From Nitrospiraceae bacterium (GTDB taxonomy: Bacteria > Nitrospirota > Nitrospiria > Nitrospirales > UBA8639): a stretch of 64,000 nt of DNA. The notes beneath the pieces are model-generated. The model saw nothing but the letters and a program-made list of their open reading frames with translations. It searched no databases and was not told the origin of the DNA. The DNA lies in assembly GCA_020632595.1 (NCBI GenBank), contig JACKFF010000007.1, positions 1 through 64,000 on the forward strand. The letters are read 5' to 3'. Each line of letters starts with the position of its first letter. The stretch's first letter is position 1. A program made the position numbers and the translations under genes. Positions 41,823-51,735 of this stretch are shown here, one piece after another.

Positions 41823-42163
41823 TTGTTCGTTGTTATTTCAGTTTCTGTGATCCCCAAGATTCTGTTTTTGCTGAATTGATAGTTTCAGATTTCCTGTTCC
41901 ATGGATCTTGACGTGAAGGCCTATCTCCGTTTCTTCTCTCCTCTGTTTGCTCCTCTTTTGCAGAACCATTGGCCTGCCCGGTTTTGTGGTCACAGTCACA
42001 TCGATTTCATCTCAAGAGATGGGTTGTGTGGAAGTTGGCTCTACGGTCCCTCCAATTGGGGATGGTTCCTTTCGTATTGCTCCCTTTAGTCTGACGTGTT
42101 CAAAGATTGAGTCGCGGGTTTCCTTTCACACAATCCGTGGAATTGTAACCAAAAGGAGGAGTT
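41823..42163. other. 341 bp gap between pit and the bactofilin gene
   Basis: No gene seen. Pyrimidine-rich stretch near 41925-41965; no clear terminator or promoter. Confidence 0.4.
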
Positions 42164-42556
42164 ATGGCAGAATCCTATCAAATGGGCGCATTGCAAGTGT
42201 CAACAGTTGGGCTTGAAGAGGAAGGGTATCAAATGTATTTAGGCCAGAAGTGCCGATTGAGCGGTGTGTTGAAAGTTCAGGGGATGGCGCGAATCGATGG
42301 ATTTGTTGAGGGGGAGATTTATGGTAGCGATCTGATTCAAGTGGGTAAAGATGGAAAGCTTGAAGCCACAGTAAAGGCTAAGGACATTGTCGCACAGGGT
42401 CCTCTTCGTGGGGACTTTGTCGCTCTCCAGAAAATCCAGTTACTGGCCCCTGCGACATTGGAGGGGAAAATCGATGCACCGGTTTTTCTGCTGGAAGAAG
42501 GTGTCTTCGTCAATGGACTGGTGAAAATGGGAATGGTGCGCCCTGCGGTCTCATAA
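42164..42556 (+). CDS. Bactofilin (polymer-forming cytoskeletal protein)
   Basis: Encodes 130 residues; ATG 42164 follows AAAAGGAGG. The bactofilin core is visible as regular beta-helix turns: LGQKCRLSGVLKVQGMARIDGFVEGEIYGSD, VGKDGKLEATVKAKDIVAQGPLRGD, LLAPATLEGKIDAPVFLLEEG. These small proteins polymerise spontaneously into filaments at the membrane or cell pole and scaffold envelope enzymes or shape determination. N-terminal 25 residues and the tail are short and flexible. Single gene, converging on sixA. Confidence 0.85.
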   Translation: MAESYQMGALQVSTVGLEEEGYQMYLGQKCRLSGVLKVQGMARIDGFVEGEIYGSDLIQVGKDGKLEATVKAKDIVAQGPLRGDFVALQKIQLLAPATLEGKIDAPVFLLEEGVFVNGLVKMGMVRPAVS

Positions 42557-42679
42557 ACCAAGGGTTTACATTTAGCCAATGCACCGAGTAACAGTCATGG
42601 CATCGAAAGCGAATTGTTCTATTTTTCATAAGTTTCATAAGGGTGACGAGTGGTGAATGTTGTGTCGTGCACAAGGCCC

Positions 42680-43177
42680 TTAGCGTAGCGCTCTGAGCTG
42701 CGCAGGGGCCATCCACCATTCTAAATTTCCCCGCCCTACTCCGACATTTCCATCAAAAGAAATTAGACAGCCTCCAGCCTTTTTGACCGAAAGGCCTGAG
42801 GTGTTCTTGCCAAAAATCATCAATGCGGCTGTTTGGCCAAGATGAGGTTCATGTCCGACGCACATGACGAAGGCATCCTTTGGCAATGTTTGTAAAATCT
42901 CGAATAGCAGCATGGGTGATTGATCATAGACCAACTCGGGACAAAGCTGAATGGTTGCCTTGATCTGTAGTGCCTCCTTGGTAATCTCCGCCGTTTGTTG
43001 CGTACGGATTAATGGACTGCATAAAAGGTGTGAGGGTTTTATGCCGATTCGTTTGAGCCCTGCCGCCACCTGTTTGGTTTTGGTAATCCCTTCTTTGGTC
43101 AGAGGGCGTTCGCGTTCAGAGCTCTCCCATTCCTCGGTGTTAACGGCAATGCCATGGCGAAGTAGAAGACAATGCAT
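42680..43177 (-). CDS. sixA: Phosphohistidine phosphatase SixA
   Basis: Encodes 165 residues from ATG 43177 (MHCLLLRHGIAV), with AGGAG upstream; a longer in-frame start at 43216 is less likely because the catalytic RHG motif belongs near the N-terminus. Histidine-phosphatase signatures: LLRHG with the nucleophile His near residue 8, RERPLTKEGITKT, CSPLIRTQQTAE, and VGHEPHLGQ with the second His. It removes phosphate from histidine in phosphorelay or phosphotransferase proteins. Often found near phosphate and CHAD genes, in line with this locus. Downstream of chrA on the same strand. Confidence 0.88.
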   Translation of the reverse strand: MHCLLLRHGIAVNTEEWESSERERPLTKEGITKTKQVAAGLKRIGIKPSHLLCSPLIRTQQTAEITKEALQIKATIQLCPELVYDQSPMLLFEILQTLPKDAFVMCVGHEPHLGQTAALMIFGKNTSGLSVKKAGGCLISFDGNVGVGRGNLEWWMAPAQLRALR

Positions 43178-43267
43178 GTAAGTCTCTCCTTTTCTGGTCG
43201 CAAACATAACAACCAATTCTCTCCGCAGGTTCGAAATCCAAAATTTTCTGGGGCTAAGGAAATATTA

Positions 43268-44590
43268 TCAATCTCCGAATGGTAGGGCGAGGCCCAGGAT
43301 GCCCCCAATGAGCAAAACCCAGAGGATATTCAATCTCAATCGATAAAGTGCGACAAACGCAGCAATCGAAAGGGCTAAAGCCATTCCATTGAATGATCCC
43401 TCTAATCCATGTGGCCAGAATACCGAGAGGCCCAGGACTATGGCTAAGTTCATGATCACTCCCACAACGGCTGCGGTAATGGTCGATAACGCTTCGGAGA
43501 GATCCCGGTTTCCTTTGAGGATTTCGATATAAGGTGCGCCTAAAAAGATAAACAGAAAACAGGGGAGGAAGGTCGAGTAGGTGGTTACCACCGCAGCCAG
43601 GACGGCGCTGTTGATTTGGCTGAGGTTCCCAGCATGGTTCCAGCCCGCCATGAACCCGACAAATTGAAGAACCATGATTAAAGGACCAGGGGTTGTTTCC
43701 GCCAGCGCAAATCCATCCATCATTTGGCCGTGCGTGAGCCATCCATAGGTATCGATGGCGGATTGGCTGACATAGGCCAATACTGCATAGGCCCCTCCAA
43801 AGGTGACAAAGGCTGCCTGGGTAAAATAGAGATAGATTTGTAAAAAGAGATTGTTCGGATTCGATAGCATAATGAGGGCCAGAAAGGGGATAAGCCATAG
43901 TCCAAGGAATACAAAAATAATCCGTTTCGGGGAGGTTTGATGTAAGGGAGTGATTCGTTTTTGAGGCGCACTATGATCGAGTTCCCTTTTATGCTTATCC
44001 CCATACCGTTTCGTCTCAGATGAGGAAAAAATTTCAGGTCTTGCTCGAGCGACTCTCCAACCCACAAGCCCGGCAATCACGACGATGAGGGGAAAAGGAA
44101 TTTTAAAGATAAAGATGGCAAGAAAGGCGATCCCTGCTGTCCAGAGGTGGGGTGGGCCAATCAAAGCGCGTTTTCCGATTTTGAATCCAGCTTCCATGAC
44201 AATGGCGACAACCACCGGTTTTAACCCCGCGAACAAGCCGGCAACTATGGAGATTGAACCGTATGCGGCATAGACATACGATAATGCGAGCAGAACAAAA
44301 ACCGAAGGGAGCACGAAGCACACTCCGGCTACGATGCCTCCCCGCGTTCCATGGAGCAACCAACCGATGTAGATGGCCAATTGTTGGGCTTCCGGACCAG
44401 GAAGCAGCATGCAAAAATTCAGGGCATGGAGGAACCGTGACTCGGAAATCCAACCGCGGCGTTCCATCAGATCCCGGTGCATCAGCGCGATTTGTCCGGC
44501 CGGTCCTCCAAAGTTGATAAAGCCCAACAACAGCCAGTAACGAAAGGCCAGCCAAAATGGGAATAAGGATGAATGTTGACTTTTGTCCAT
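43268..44590 (-). CDS. chrA: Chromate transporter ChrA
   Basis: Encodes 440 residues, a long-chain ChrA with two homologous CHR halves. First half: FRYWLLLGFINFGGPAGQIALMH, NFCMLLPGPEAQQLAIYIGWLLHGTRGG; second half: YFTQAAFVTFGGAYAVLAYVSQ, ALAETTPGPLIMVLQFVGFMAG. About ten TM helices. ChrA proteins expel chromate, probably in exchange for sulfate or with protons; some act on other oxyanions. Divergent from padR with 296 bp between; sixA follows 90 bp downstream. No clear ribosome site precedes ATG 44590. Confidence 0.9.
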   Translation of the reverse strand: MDKSQHSSLFPFWLAFRYWLLLGFINFGGPAGQIALMHRDLMERRGWISESRFLHALNFCMLLPGPEAQQLAIYIGWLLHGTRGGIVAGVCFVLPSVFVLLALSYVYAAYGSISIVAGLFAGLKPVVVAIVMEAGFKIGKRALIGPPHLWTAGIAFLAIFIFKIPFPLIVVIAGLVGWRVARARPEIFSSSETKRYGDKHKRELDHSAPQKRITPLHQTSPKRIIFVFLGLWLIPFLALIMLSNPNNLFLQIYLYFTQAAFVTFGGAYAVLAYVSQSAIDTYGWLTHGQMMDGFALAETTPGPLIMVLQFVGFMAGWNHAGNLSQINSAVLAAVVTTYSTFLPCFLFIFLGAPYIEILKGNRDLSEALSTITAAVVGVIMNLAIVLGLSVFWPHGLEGSFNGMALALSIAAFVALYRLRLNILWVLLIGGILGLALPFGD

Positions 44591-44807
44591 GTTAAGACGA
44601 TTCGAAGCAGAGAAACAGCATCGTGATGTGCACCTTAATTGACGGAGTTGGAATAAGAAATATGGCCGGATTCAGCAAATGGTTTAGACGGAGAAGGTGG
44701 ATGAATCAGGTATATGATTTTTGCAGTAAGTCTACATGTCTCGAATCCTAAGATCCGAAATGGTTTCCCTCCGAAGAGATGAAGCTGCATCCAAGAGGTC
44801 AAAAATA

Positions 44808-44859
44808 TTGACATATTTAATCTGGTTCCATATTATCGGTTTTCGATATCTAATATCGA
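44808..44859 (+). promoter_or_regulatory. Promoter and operator of the padR gene
   Basis: TTGACA (44808-44813), 17-bp spacer, TATTAT (44831-44836): a near-consensus sigma-70 promoter. Directly downstream TCGATAT (44843-44849) and ATATCGA (44853-44859) form an exact 7-3-7 palindrome over the likely transcription start, an ideal repressor site. It suggests autorepression by PadR, and perhaps control of the following efflux genes. Confidence 0.75.
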
Positions 44860-44886
44860 TAATAAAATTTTATTCTAAAATTTGTT

Positions 44887-45228
44887 ATGTCACCAAAAAA
44901 TCAGGTACCGACCCGGGACATGGTTCGTCAGTTTTTTCTCGGGTTTGTGAAAATTCATATTTTGCACCATGCTGCCGAGGAACCGGTCTCCGGTGTCGAT
45001 TTGGCGCAGGAATTAGGCAGTCATGGGTACCAGCTGAGTCCGGGGACGCTGTATCCAACCTTGCACGGGCTGGAAGCGGCAGGATATCTCCAATGTCATC
45101 TGAAGCTTCAATCGGGTCGCCGGCGGAGGATCTATGTCATCACCAGGGCTGGCCGGCAGGCATTGGCTCAAGCCCGGAAGCAAATACGAGAATTGACCGT
45201 GGAAGTCCTGAAGGGACCACGGGATTGA
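44887..45228 (+). CDS. PadR-family transcriptional regulator
   Basis: Encodes 113 residues, the compact PadR form. The winged helix reads VKIHILHHAAEEPVSGVDLAQELGSHGYQLSPGTLYPTLHGLEAAGYLQCHLKLQSGRRRRIYVITRAGRQAL, with the invariant S-x-G-T-x-Y-P-x-L core, followed by a C-terminal dimer helix. There is no clear ribosome site before ATG 44887, so a short leader or another start is possible. PadR proteins repress efflux or stress genes and release DNA on binding a small molecule. The TolC-RND-MFP genes follow 153 bp downstream in the same direction and chrA is divergent; both are plausible targets. Confidence 0.88.
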   Translation: MSPKNQVPTRDMVRQFFLGFVKIHILHHAAEEPVSGVDLAQELGSHGYQLSPGTLYPTLHGLEAAGYLQCHLKLQSGRRRRIYVITRAGRQALAQARKQIRELTVEVLKGPRD

Positions 45229-45381
45229 CGGACTGGGGTGGAAGAAACCCTCAGTGAAGCCACTATGGGATGAGTTCCGGGTTGACCCTGGAGGGGGCAA
45301 GATGCAATTGAGGCCTCACTTTAGCCATTCCTAAACACTTATACCGTCAATGAACATTCTCTGAAAGGACGAGAGAATCAG

Positions 45382-46803
45382 TTGAATCTGATCACAATTT
45401 TTGGGTCAGTGTTCTTTTTGTGTTGTTCTTTGGGGACAGAAGCTGGTCATGCCAAACAGCCCGAACAGCCCTCCTTTCAATATAGCTTGCTTCAAGCTAT
45501 TGAATATGCTTTGGAACATTATCCTGCCGTGCGGGAATCGCTTGCCAAGCAAAAAGAAGCCCAGTCGGGCATTGATCTCGCGGAGACCAGTTATCTTCCT
45601 CGGGTGGAAATTGGCGTTCAAGGGACTCGCTCGACCTTTAATAATGTTTCCGGGATGTTTTTCCCGAATTCTTTTTTTCAACCGATTTCCGGTCCTGATC
45701 TAGGACGAAGTTCCTATAGTAGTAGCTGGGGCAGTGCCGCCGGCATTCTGCTGGAATGGGAACCCTTTGACTTTGGTTTGCGGTCGGCCCAGGTGAGTGC
45801 CGCCCAGACCATGGAGCGTCATTCGAAAGCCTTTATCACTCTTACCCAGCTTGAAGTGGCATTGGCTGTTGGAGACGCCTATATCGATGTCATCATGGCC
45901 CAGGAGTCTCGCCAGGCCCTACAAGCCAATTTGGAACGCCGGGTTGTCTTCGCTAAGACCGTCGAGGTTCTCGTCCGTAATCAGTTGCGGGCAGGAGTTG
46001 ACGGATCCCGTGCACAAGCCGAGACGGCGGTGGCACGCACTCACCTATTGGAAGCAGAGCAGGTTGAACGATCACGAATGGCCACATTATCACAAGTGCT
46101 GGGAATGGCCGGCACGCAAATTTCAATCAAAGATCCCGTGTTGAGCCGTTTCCCTCAAGGATCAGTTTCCGATAAGAAGGATCCAGCACAGCACCCCTTA
46201 GCTTTAGTCCAAAAAGCCGCAGCCGATATTCCGAAAATGAGGGAGGAGGCCTTAGCCCATGCCTGGGTGCCAAAATTCAACTTGCAAAGCGCCTTTTTCG
46301 GCCGTGGTAGCGGATGGGACAACCAGGGCAATCGAGGTGGTGGAGGAGAAGGGTTATTGCCGGATGTGCCGAATTGGTCGGTCGGCCTGACGGCGACCTT
46401 TTCCCTTTTGGATTCTTCGACCATCCGCGCACAAAAGCAACAAGAGCATTATCGCAATCTGGCCGAAATGGCCCGCTACGATCGAGTGATTCAAGAACTG
46501 ACCGCGCAGCAGGTAAAAGCTCGATCGCTCATGGAGAGTACCAAGCGCATTGCCGAAAACACGCCCATCCAATTCCAAGCCGCTCGCCTGACGGAATCCC
46601 AAGCGGCCGCGCAATTTAAAGCCGGTCTGGCCACAGTCGTGGATGTGGCTGAGGCGCAGCGGCTTGTGGTTCAGGCAGAAGTGGATGATGCGCGGGCGCG
46701 TCTCGGTGTGTGGAAAGCCTTGTTGGCCTTTTCAGGAGTTCAGGGCGAGCTATCAGAATTTTTACGGCTTGCGCGCCCGTCTTCTTCGTCACCTGGCCGT
46801 TAA
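45382..46803 (+). CDS. TolC-family outer membrane efflux protein
   Basis: Encodes 473 residues from TTG 45382, shortly after AAAGGACGAGAG; no in-frame ATG exists near. A signal peptide covers about 1-24 (ITIFGSVFFLCCSLGTEAGHA). Two outer membrane efflux repeats follow with long helices: YSLLQAIEYALEHYPAVRESLAKQKEAQSGIDLAETSYLPRVEIG and, in the second half, AAQFKAGLATVVDVAEAQRLVVQAEVDDARARLGVWKALLAFSG. It would form the trimeric outer membrane channel of the RND pump encoded just after; its stop codon ends one base before the next ATG. Confidence 0.88.
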   Translation: MNLITIFGSVFFLCCSLGTEAGHAKQPEQPSFQYSLLQAIEYALEHYPAVRESLAKQKEAQSGIDLAETSYLPRVEIGVQGTRSTFNNVSGMFFPNSFFQPISGPDLGRSSYSSSWGSAAGILLEWEPFDFGLRSAQVSAAQTMERHSKAFITLTQLEVALAVGDAYIDVIMAQESRQALQANLERRVVFAKTVEVLVRNQLRAGVDGSRAQAETAVARTHLLEAEQVERSRMATLSQVLGMAGTQISIKDPVLSRFPQGSVSDKKDPAQHPLALVQKAAADIPKMREEALAHAWVPKFNLQSAFFGRGSGWDNQGNRGGGGEGLLPDVPNWSVGLTATFSLLDSSTIRAQKQQEHYRNLAEMARYDRVIQELTAQQVKARSLMESTKRIAENTPIQFQAARLTESQAAAQFKAGLATVVDVAEAQRLVVQAEVDDARARLGVWKALLAFSGVQGELSEFLRLARPSSSSPGR

Positions 46804-49800
46804 ATGAAGCTCCTTCTCTTTGCCCTCCGGCGACCCGTGACCATTATGGTGCTGGTCGCGGCCATGGCCTTATTTTCCTATCTGGTGGTCAAACGGATGG
46901 CCATCGACATCTTTCCGAATTTGGGTCTGCCAGCCATTTACGTTGCCCAACCCTATGGAGGCATGGACCCGGCCCAAATGGAGGCCTATCTGGTCTCGTT
47001 CTATGAATATCATTTTCTCTATATTACCGGCATCGAGCATGTCGAATCCAAATCCATCCAGGGTGCTGCATTGATGAAATTGTTTTTTTATCCGGATACG
47101 GATATGGATCAGGCCTTGGCGCAGACCGTTGCCTATGTAAATCGATCCCGTGCGTTTATGCCTCCGGGCACGGTGCCACCCTTTATTTCGAGATTTGATG
47201 CCGGGAGTGTGCCGGTTGGGTATTTGGTTTTTCAGAGCGATTCACGCAGTCTGAAAGACATTCAAGATCTGGCGTTGTTCAGAGTGCGCCCGATGTTTTC
47301 CGCAGTTCCTGGTGTGTCTGCCCCTCCGCCATTTGGAGGGACGGCTCGAACCATCGTGATTAAGGTGAACCCGGAACGGTTGCGGGCATTTGGAATGTCT
47401 CCAGAGGAAGTGGTTCAGGCTGTGCGAACGGGTAATATGCTCATGCCGGCAGGCAATGTCCGCATAGGAGATTTGTCCTATCTAACCCCTGTGAATTCTG
47501 TCGTCGAAAACATCGCAGAATTGGAGCAACTGCCTATACGTTTGGGGTCAGGGCCCACGGTCTTTTTGAAAGACGTGGGAACCGTGGAAGACGGGGAGGA
47601 CATTGTCACCAGTTATGCCATGGTGAACGGGCGACGCACGGTCTACATCCCGGTCACTAAGCGGGCCGATGCCTCCACCATGGCTGTGGTGAATCGCATT
47701 AAAGCCTCACTCCCGACTTTTCGGGATGCGGTGCCTGACGATATTCAGATTAGTTTTGAATTTGATCAATCAACCTATGTTACGAATGCGGTAAAGGCCG
47801 TCGTCGTGGAAAGTGCCCTGGGAGCGGTCTTGACGGGATTAGTGGTGTGGATATTTCTCCGGAGTTGGCGGAGTTCGGTGATAGTTGTGATGACCATTCC
47901 ATTTGCCCTCTTATCCGCCGTTGTGGCTTTGTGGGCAGCAGGGCAGACCATTAATATTATGACGTTAGGGGGCTTGGCCCTGGCAGTGGGTATTTTGGTG
48001 GATGAATCCACGGTCACGATTGAAAATGTGCATGCCCATTTGTCTCGTGGGAAGAGCTTGGGGAGGGCCGTTAAGGATTCACGTGGTGAAGTGGTGGTGC
48101 CTCTTCTCCTGGCTATGCTGAGTATTTTAGCGGTGTTTCTTCCGTCCTTTTTTATGAGTGGAGTAGCGAAAGCCTTGTTTGTGCCATTGGCATTGGCAGT
48201 GGGCTTTGCCATGGCGGCCTCCTACGTCCTTTCCACGACTTTAGTGCCCGTCTTGGCTGTGTGGCTGTTGGGTGGGCATCCCAAGGCCGAGGGGAGAGAA
48301 GGTCCGACCATCCCTGCCTGGTACAGCAATGCCTTGAACTGGACATTGAGCCATAAGGGACTGGTCCTCGTCGGCTATTTGCTGCTCAGTATGGCGACCG
48401 TGGTAGTTGTAGGTGCCAGGCTGGGATTGGATATCTTTCCTCGGGTCGATACCGGACACTTTCAATTACGAATTTTGGCTCCGAATGGAACCCGTGTCGA
48501 ACGGACGGAAGTGTTGACGAAGGAAATTCTGGAGACAATCAAACAGGAAATCGGCCCGGAACGGATTAATATCAGTCTGGGGTTTGTGGGAGTTCATCCG
48601 TCTAGTTACCCGGTGAATACCTTGTATATGTGGAGCAGCGGACCTCATGAAGCGGTATTGTTGGTGGCGCTGAAACGGGGTTCCGATGTTTCCCTGGAGC
48701 AGGTGAAAGAACGATTGAGAGAATTGTTACCCAAGCGTTTTCCCGGGACACGTTATACCTTTGAGAGCGGCGATATTGTCACGCAGGTCATGAGCATGGG
48801 ATCTCCAACCCCGATTGAAATCGCGATGAGCGGACCGAATATGGAGGCTAACCGGGCGTATGGGGAACGAGTGCGAGAGGAACTCTCGCATCTATCTGCC
48901 ATCCGAGATCTGCGCTTCGGACAACCCTTGGATTATCCCACCCTGGCAGTGCACGTGGATCGAGTGCGAGGGGGCCAGCTTGGTGTAACGGCCGGTGAGG
49001 TGGCCAGGGCGGTGGTCTCGGCGACTTCCTCAACCCGTTTTGTGGAACCGATTTATTGGCGTGATCCCAAATCTGGAAGAGCCTATCAGGTGCAGGTGGA
49101 AATTCCCCAATCGGAATTTCAGTCCGTGCAGGATATGCTGAATCTTCCGGTGAAGTTAGAAGGCGGGCGGGGGCCGTTGCTTCGTGACGTAGCGGAGGTC
49201 ATTCCTGGAACTTCTATTGGAGAGTATGCACGGTATAACATGCAACGAATGGTTACGATTGTGGCTAATGTGACGGGAAAAGATTTAGGACGGGCAGCGG
49301 AACATATTGAGGCCGCGTTAAATCGGGTCGGCCCGCCTCCGAAAGGGGTTCGGGTGGACGTTCGAGGGCAAATCGCCCCTATGAGGGAAATGTTCGTCAA
49401 CCTCCAACTGGGATTAGCCCTGGCATTACTGACCATCTTCCTGCTCTTAGCCGCAAACTTTCAATCCTGGCGAAGCGCCTTGGTGGTGTTGCTGACGACG
49501 CCTGCCGTATTGATGGGAGTTGTGCTTGGGCTGACATTTTTCGGAACCACACTGAATATTCAGTCGTTTTTGGGGGCGATTATGGCCACGGGGGTGGCTG
49601 TGGCGAATGCGATTCTTTTGGTGTCGTTTGCCGAACAATATCGGAAACGGGGACACTCCTCATTCGAAGCTGCTCGCGAAGGGGCACAAAGCCGGGCTCG
49701 TCCGATTCTCATGACGGGATTGGCTATGATGGTTGGCATGTTGCCGATGGCATTGGGGATCATGGAAGGAGGGGAACAGGTGGCCCCTCTCGGACAGGCA

Positions 49801-49962
49801 GTGATTGGAGGATTGTTGTTCGCCACCGTCTCCAGTTTGCTGATCTTGCCTGCCGCGTATGCGATTCTGGAAAAGCGGGGAGGCATCCAGTCTCCGTCAT
49901 TAGATCCCGACGATCCATCAAGTATTCACTATGAACCATCGGACGTCACCGTTCCCAATTAG
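46804..49962 (+). CDS. RND efflux transporter, inner membrane pump
   Basis: Encodes 1052 residues, full RND length with twelve TM helices and two large periplasmic loops. N-terminal RRPVTIMVLVAAMALFSYLVVKRMAIDIFPNL; TM4 with GGLALAVGILVDESTVTIEN, which holds the acidic proton-relay residue; NFQSWRSALVVLLTTPAVLMGVVLGL and ATGVAVANAILLVSFAEQYRKRG in the second half. It belongs to the hydrophobe/amphiphile-type pumps and not to the CusA metal group (no Met clusters). Starts directly at the base after the TolC-like stop; the adaptor follows 12 bp later. Confidence 0.92.
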   Translation: MKLLLFALRRPVTIMVLVAAMALFSYLVVKRMAIDIFPNLGLPAIYVAQPYGGMDPAQMEAYLVSFYEYHFLYITGIEHVESKSIQGAALMKLFFYPDTDMDQALAQTVAYVNRSRAFMPPGTVPPFISRFDAGSVPVGYLVFQSDSRSLKDIQDLALFRVRPMFSAVPGVSAPPPFGGTARTIVIKVNPERLRAFGMSPEEVVQAVRTGNMLMPAGNVRIGDLSYLTPVNSVVENIAELEQLPIRLGSGPTVFLKDVGTVEDGEDIVTSYAMVNGRRTVYIPVTKRADASTMAVVNRIKASLPTFRDAVPDDIQISFEFDQSTYVTNAVKAVVVESALGAVLTGLVVWIFLRSWRSSVIVVMTIPFALLSAVVALWAAGQTINIMTLGGLALAVGILVDESTVTIENVHAHLSRGKSLGRAVKDSRGEVVVPLLLAMLSILAVFLPSFFMSGVAKALFVPLALAVGFAMAASYVLSTTLVPVLAVWLLGGHPKAEGREGPTIPAWYSNALNWTLSHKGLVLVGYLLLSMATVVVVGARLGLDIFPRVDTGHFQLRILAPNGTRVERTEVLTKEILETIKQEIGPERINISLGFVGVHPSSYPVNTLYMWSSGPHEAVLLVALKRGSDVSLEQVKERLRELLPKRFPGTRYTFESGDIVTQVMSMGSPTPIEIAMSGPNMEANRAYGERVREELSHLSAIRDLRFGQPLDYPTLAVHVDRVRGGQLGVTAGEVARAVVSATSSTRFVEPIYWRDPKSGRAYQVQVEIPQSEFQSVQDMLNLPVKLEGGRGPLLRDVAEVIPGTSIGEYARYNMQRMVTIVANVTGKDLGRAAEHIEAALNRVGPPPKGVRVDVRGQIAPMREMFVNLQLGLALALLTIFLLLAANFQSWRSALVVLLTTPAVLMGVVLGLTFFGTTLNIQSFLGAIMATGVAVANAILLVSFAEQYRKRGHSSFEAAREGAQSRARPILMTGLAMMVGMLPMALGIMEGGEQVAPLGQAVIGGLLFATVSSLLILPAAYAILEKRGGIQSPSLDPDDPSSIHYEPSDVTVPN

Positions 49963-49974
49963 CCGGGAGTTGCT

Positions 49975-51120
49975 ATGTCAGGCAAGATGATCGGAATCGG
50001 GCTGGTGTTGCTGGGACTTATTGCGGCAGGTGTGATGGTTCTGAGCAACGAAAGGCATGTTCCTCAGGACCCCACGGTTTCTTCTTCCTCAACTCATTCC
50101 CTGGAAATATCAGGAATTCCTGCGGGCAGTACTCAACCGGTTTCAATCGAAGTGGTGGCCGTTTCCAGCCAATATTTGCAAGAGACGATACCCTTGCCGG
50201 GAGAATTGCTTCCTTTTTTGAGTGTCGACCTTTCACCAAAAATCGTGGGAATCGTGGAATCCGTCAACGTGGATCGTGGTGCAAAAGTCAAGAAAGGGGA
50301 TATTCTCATCCAATTACGCGCCCCAGAGTTGCAAGCGCAGATGAGGGAAGCGGAAGCTCAACTTCGTGCGGCAAACATCACGTATACCCGTCTTCAAGCT
50401 GCGGCCTCTACACCAGGTATCGTGGCTGGAAACGATGTGGAATTGGCCCAGCACCATCAGGAAGCCCTGACAGCTCGTCTCCAATCCTTACAAGAAATGG
50501 AAAAATATTTGCGGGTGACGGCGCCATTCGATGGTGTGATCACACAACGGAATATTCATCCGGGAGCGGTTGTGGGGCCTGACGCCGCAGGCGGCCGCGC
50601 CTCATCATTATTACGGTTAGAGCAAATTGTGCACTTGCGATTGATCGTTCCGGTTCCGGAAACCTATGCCGGGTCAATTGATAAAGGGGCAACCGTGCCA
50701 TTTAGCGTGCCGGCCTATCCGGAGGAAATTTTTCAGGGAGTGGTGTCTCGTATTTCTCAATCGGTCGATCCTAAAACCCGATCTATGCCCGTGGAAATGG
50801 ACGTCGACAATCCGACTATGCGGTTGGCTGCAGGGATGTTCCCAGAGGTCCGCTGGCCGATTCGCCGATCCACTCCCACATTGTTTGTTCCGGCCACGGC
50901 CGTTGTCACCACGACGGAAAACGTTTTTGTGCTGTTGGTCAAAGAAAACCTGGTGGAATGGATCCCCGTTCGAAAGGGAGCAAAGAGTGGCTTCATGGTT
51001 GAAGTGTTTGGCGCTCTCCAATCGGATGATCTCGTTGTGTTTAGGGGAACTGACGAAATTAGGCCAGGTACAAAAATTATTCCGGTTTCTAAGGAGATAC
51101 CCCTCAACACCCGCACCTAG
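49975..51120 (+). CDS. RND periplasmic adaptor (membrane fusion protein)
   Basis: Encodes 381 residues. One N-terminal TM anchor (about 5-22, IGIGLVLLGLIAAGVMVL) precedes the lipoyl/hairpin region: VDLSPKIVGIVESVNVDRGAKVKKGDILIQLRAPELQAQMREAEAQLRAA, then LRVTAPFDGVITQRNIHPGAVVGPD, beta-barrel and membrane-proximal parts. This is the HlyD/AcrA-type adaptor linking the RND pump to the TolC channel. Last gene of a tight three-gene operon; the order channel-pump-adaptor is less common than adaptor-pump-channel. Confidence 0.9.
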   Translation: MSGKMIGIGLVLLGLIAAGVMVLSNERHVPQDPTVSSSSTHSLEISGIPAGSTQPVSIEVVAVSSQYLQETIPLPGELLPFLSVDLSPKIVGIVESVNVDRGAKVKKGDILIQLRAPELQAQMREAEAQLRAANITYTRLQAAASTPGIVAGNDVELAQHHQEALTARLQSLQEMEKYLRVTAPFDGVITQRNIHPGAVVGPDAAGGRASSLLRLEQIVHLRLIVPVPETYAGSIDKGATVPFSVPAYPEEIFQGVVSRISQSVDPKTRSMPVEMDVDNPTMRLAAGMFPEVRWPIRRSTPTLFVPATAVVTTTENVFVLLVKENLVEWIPVRKGAKSGFMVEVFGALQSDDLVVFRGTDEIRPGTKIIPVSKEIPLNTRT

Positions 51121-51735
51121 ATCAGCTTCCTTCAAGAAAGCCTCTTCGATCAACGGTGAAAATTCTTCTGCTCATACACCCAATTTTTTTTATGGGGTGT
51201 CATTCAAGGGCTATTCATGAAGCAGTGGGCTTTAGGACAGGGTTCACGCCATGAAGGATGAGAGTCTCTCGCAGATGGAAAATTTCATGCTAAGGCTGGC
51301 TTTAAAAAGCAGGCTGAATAATCCCCGGAAAAGCCGGTCGTAATTGTCTCGCACGGCGATAGGTCTGCTGCGTTGCTGAGGATATGCAGCGAATATCCCG
51401 ATTCCCAAAGGGGATGTGTCTCTCAGGATGTCCCGACCGGATCTGTCAACGAACTCATCCTGACAATTACAGGCTGGCACACTATCGAAGAAGGGGGACA
51501 ATCGTTCGAATAGGTCTCCTTTGCTTTCACAAGTAACGGGCTCTCTTTGGTTTTTCTCCCGTTCCTAAAATTCCTCGAGATGTGTTCCCCTGTGTAACAA
51601 TATTCCACCAGCCAGGAGGTCTTTTGGGGTTCCCGGAATGATGTATCTTTAACTTGACATAAATACATTTTAAAATTACATTAAACCCAAAATTTTTGGG
51701 GGAACACTTTTTGGTCAGTTAAACGTCCAGGAAGA
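51121..51735. other. 615 bp gap after the efflux operon
   Basis: No accepted gene; a minus-strand frame (51244-51501) lacks domains and a ribosome site. The last 100 bp before the porin gene are very AT-rich (near 51650-51700) and probably hold its promoter, though no clear hexamer pair stands out. Confidence 0.4.

Noticed and set aside
44736..45257. 173-codon plus-strand frame over padR
   Set aside because: A shadow in another frame; the PadR frame has a full family signature and its own promoter.
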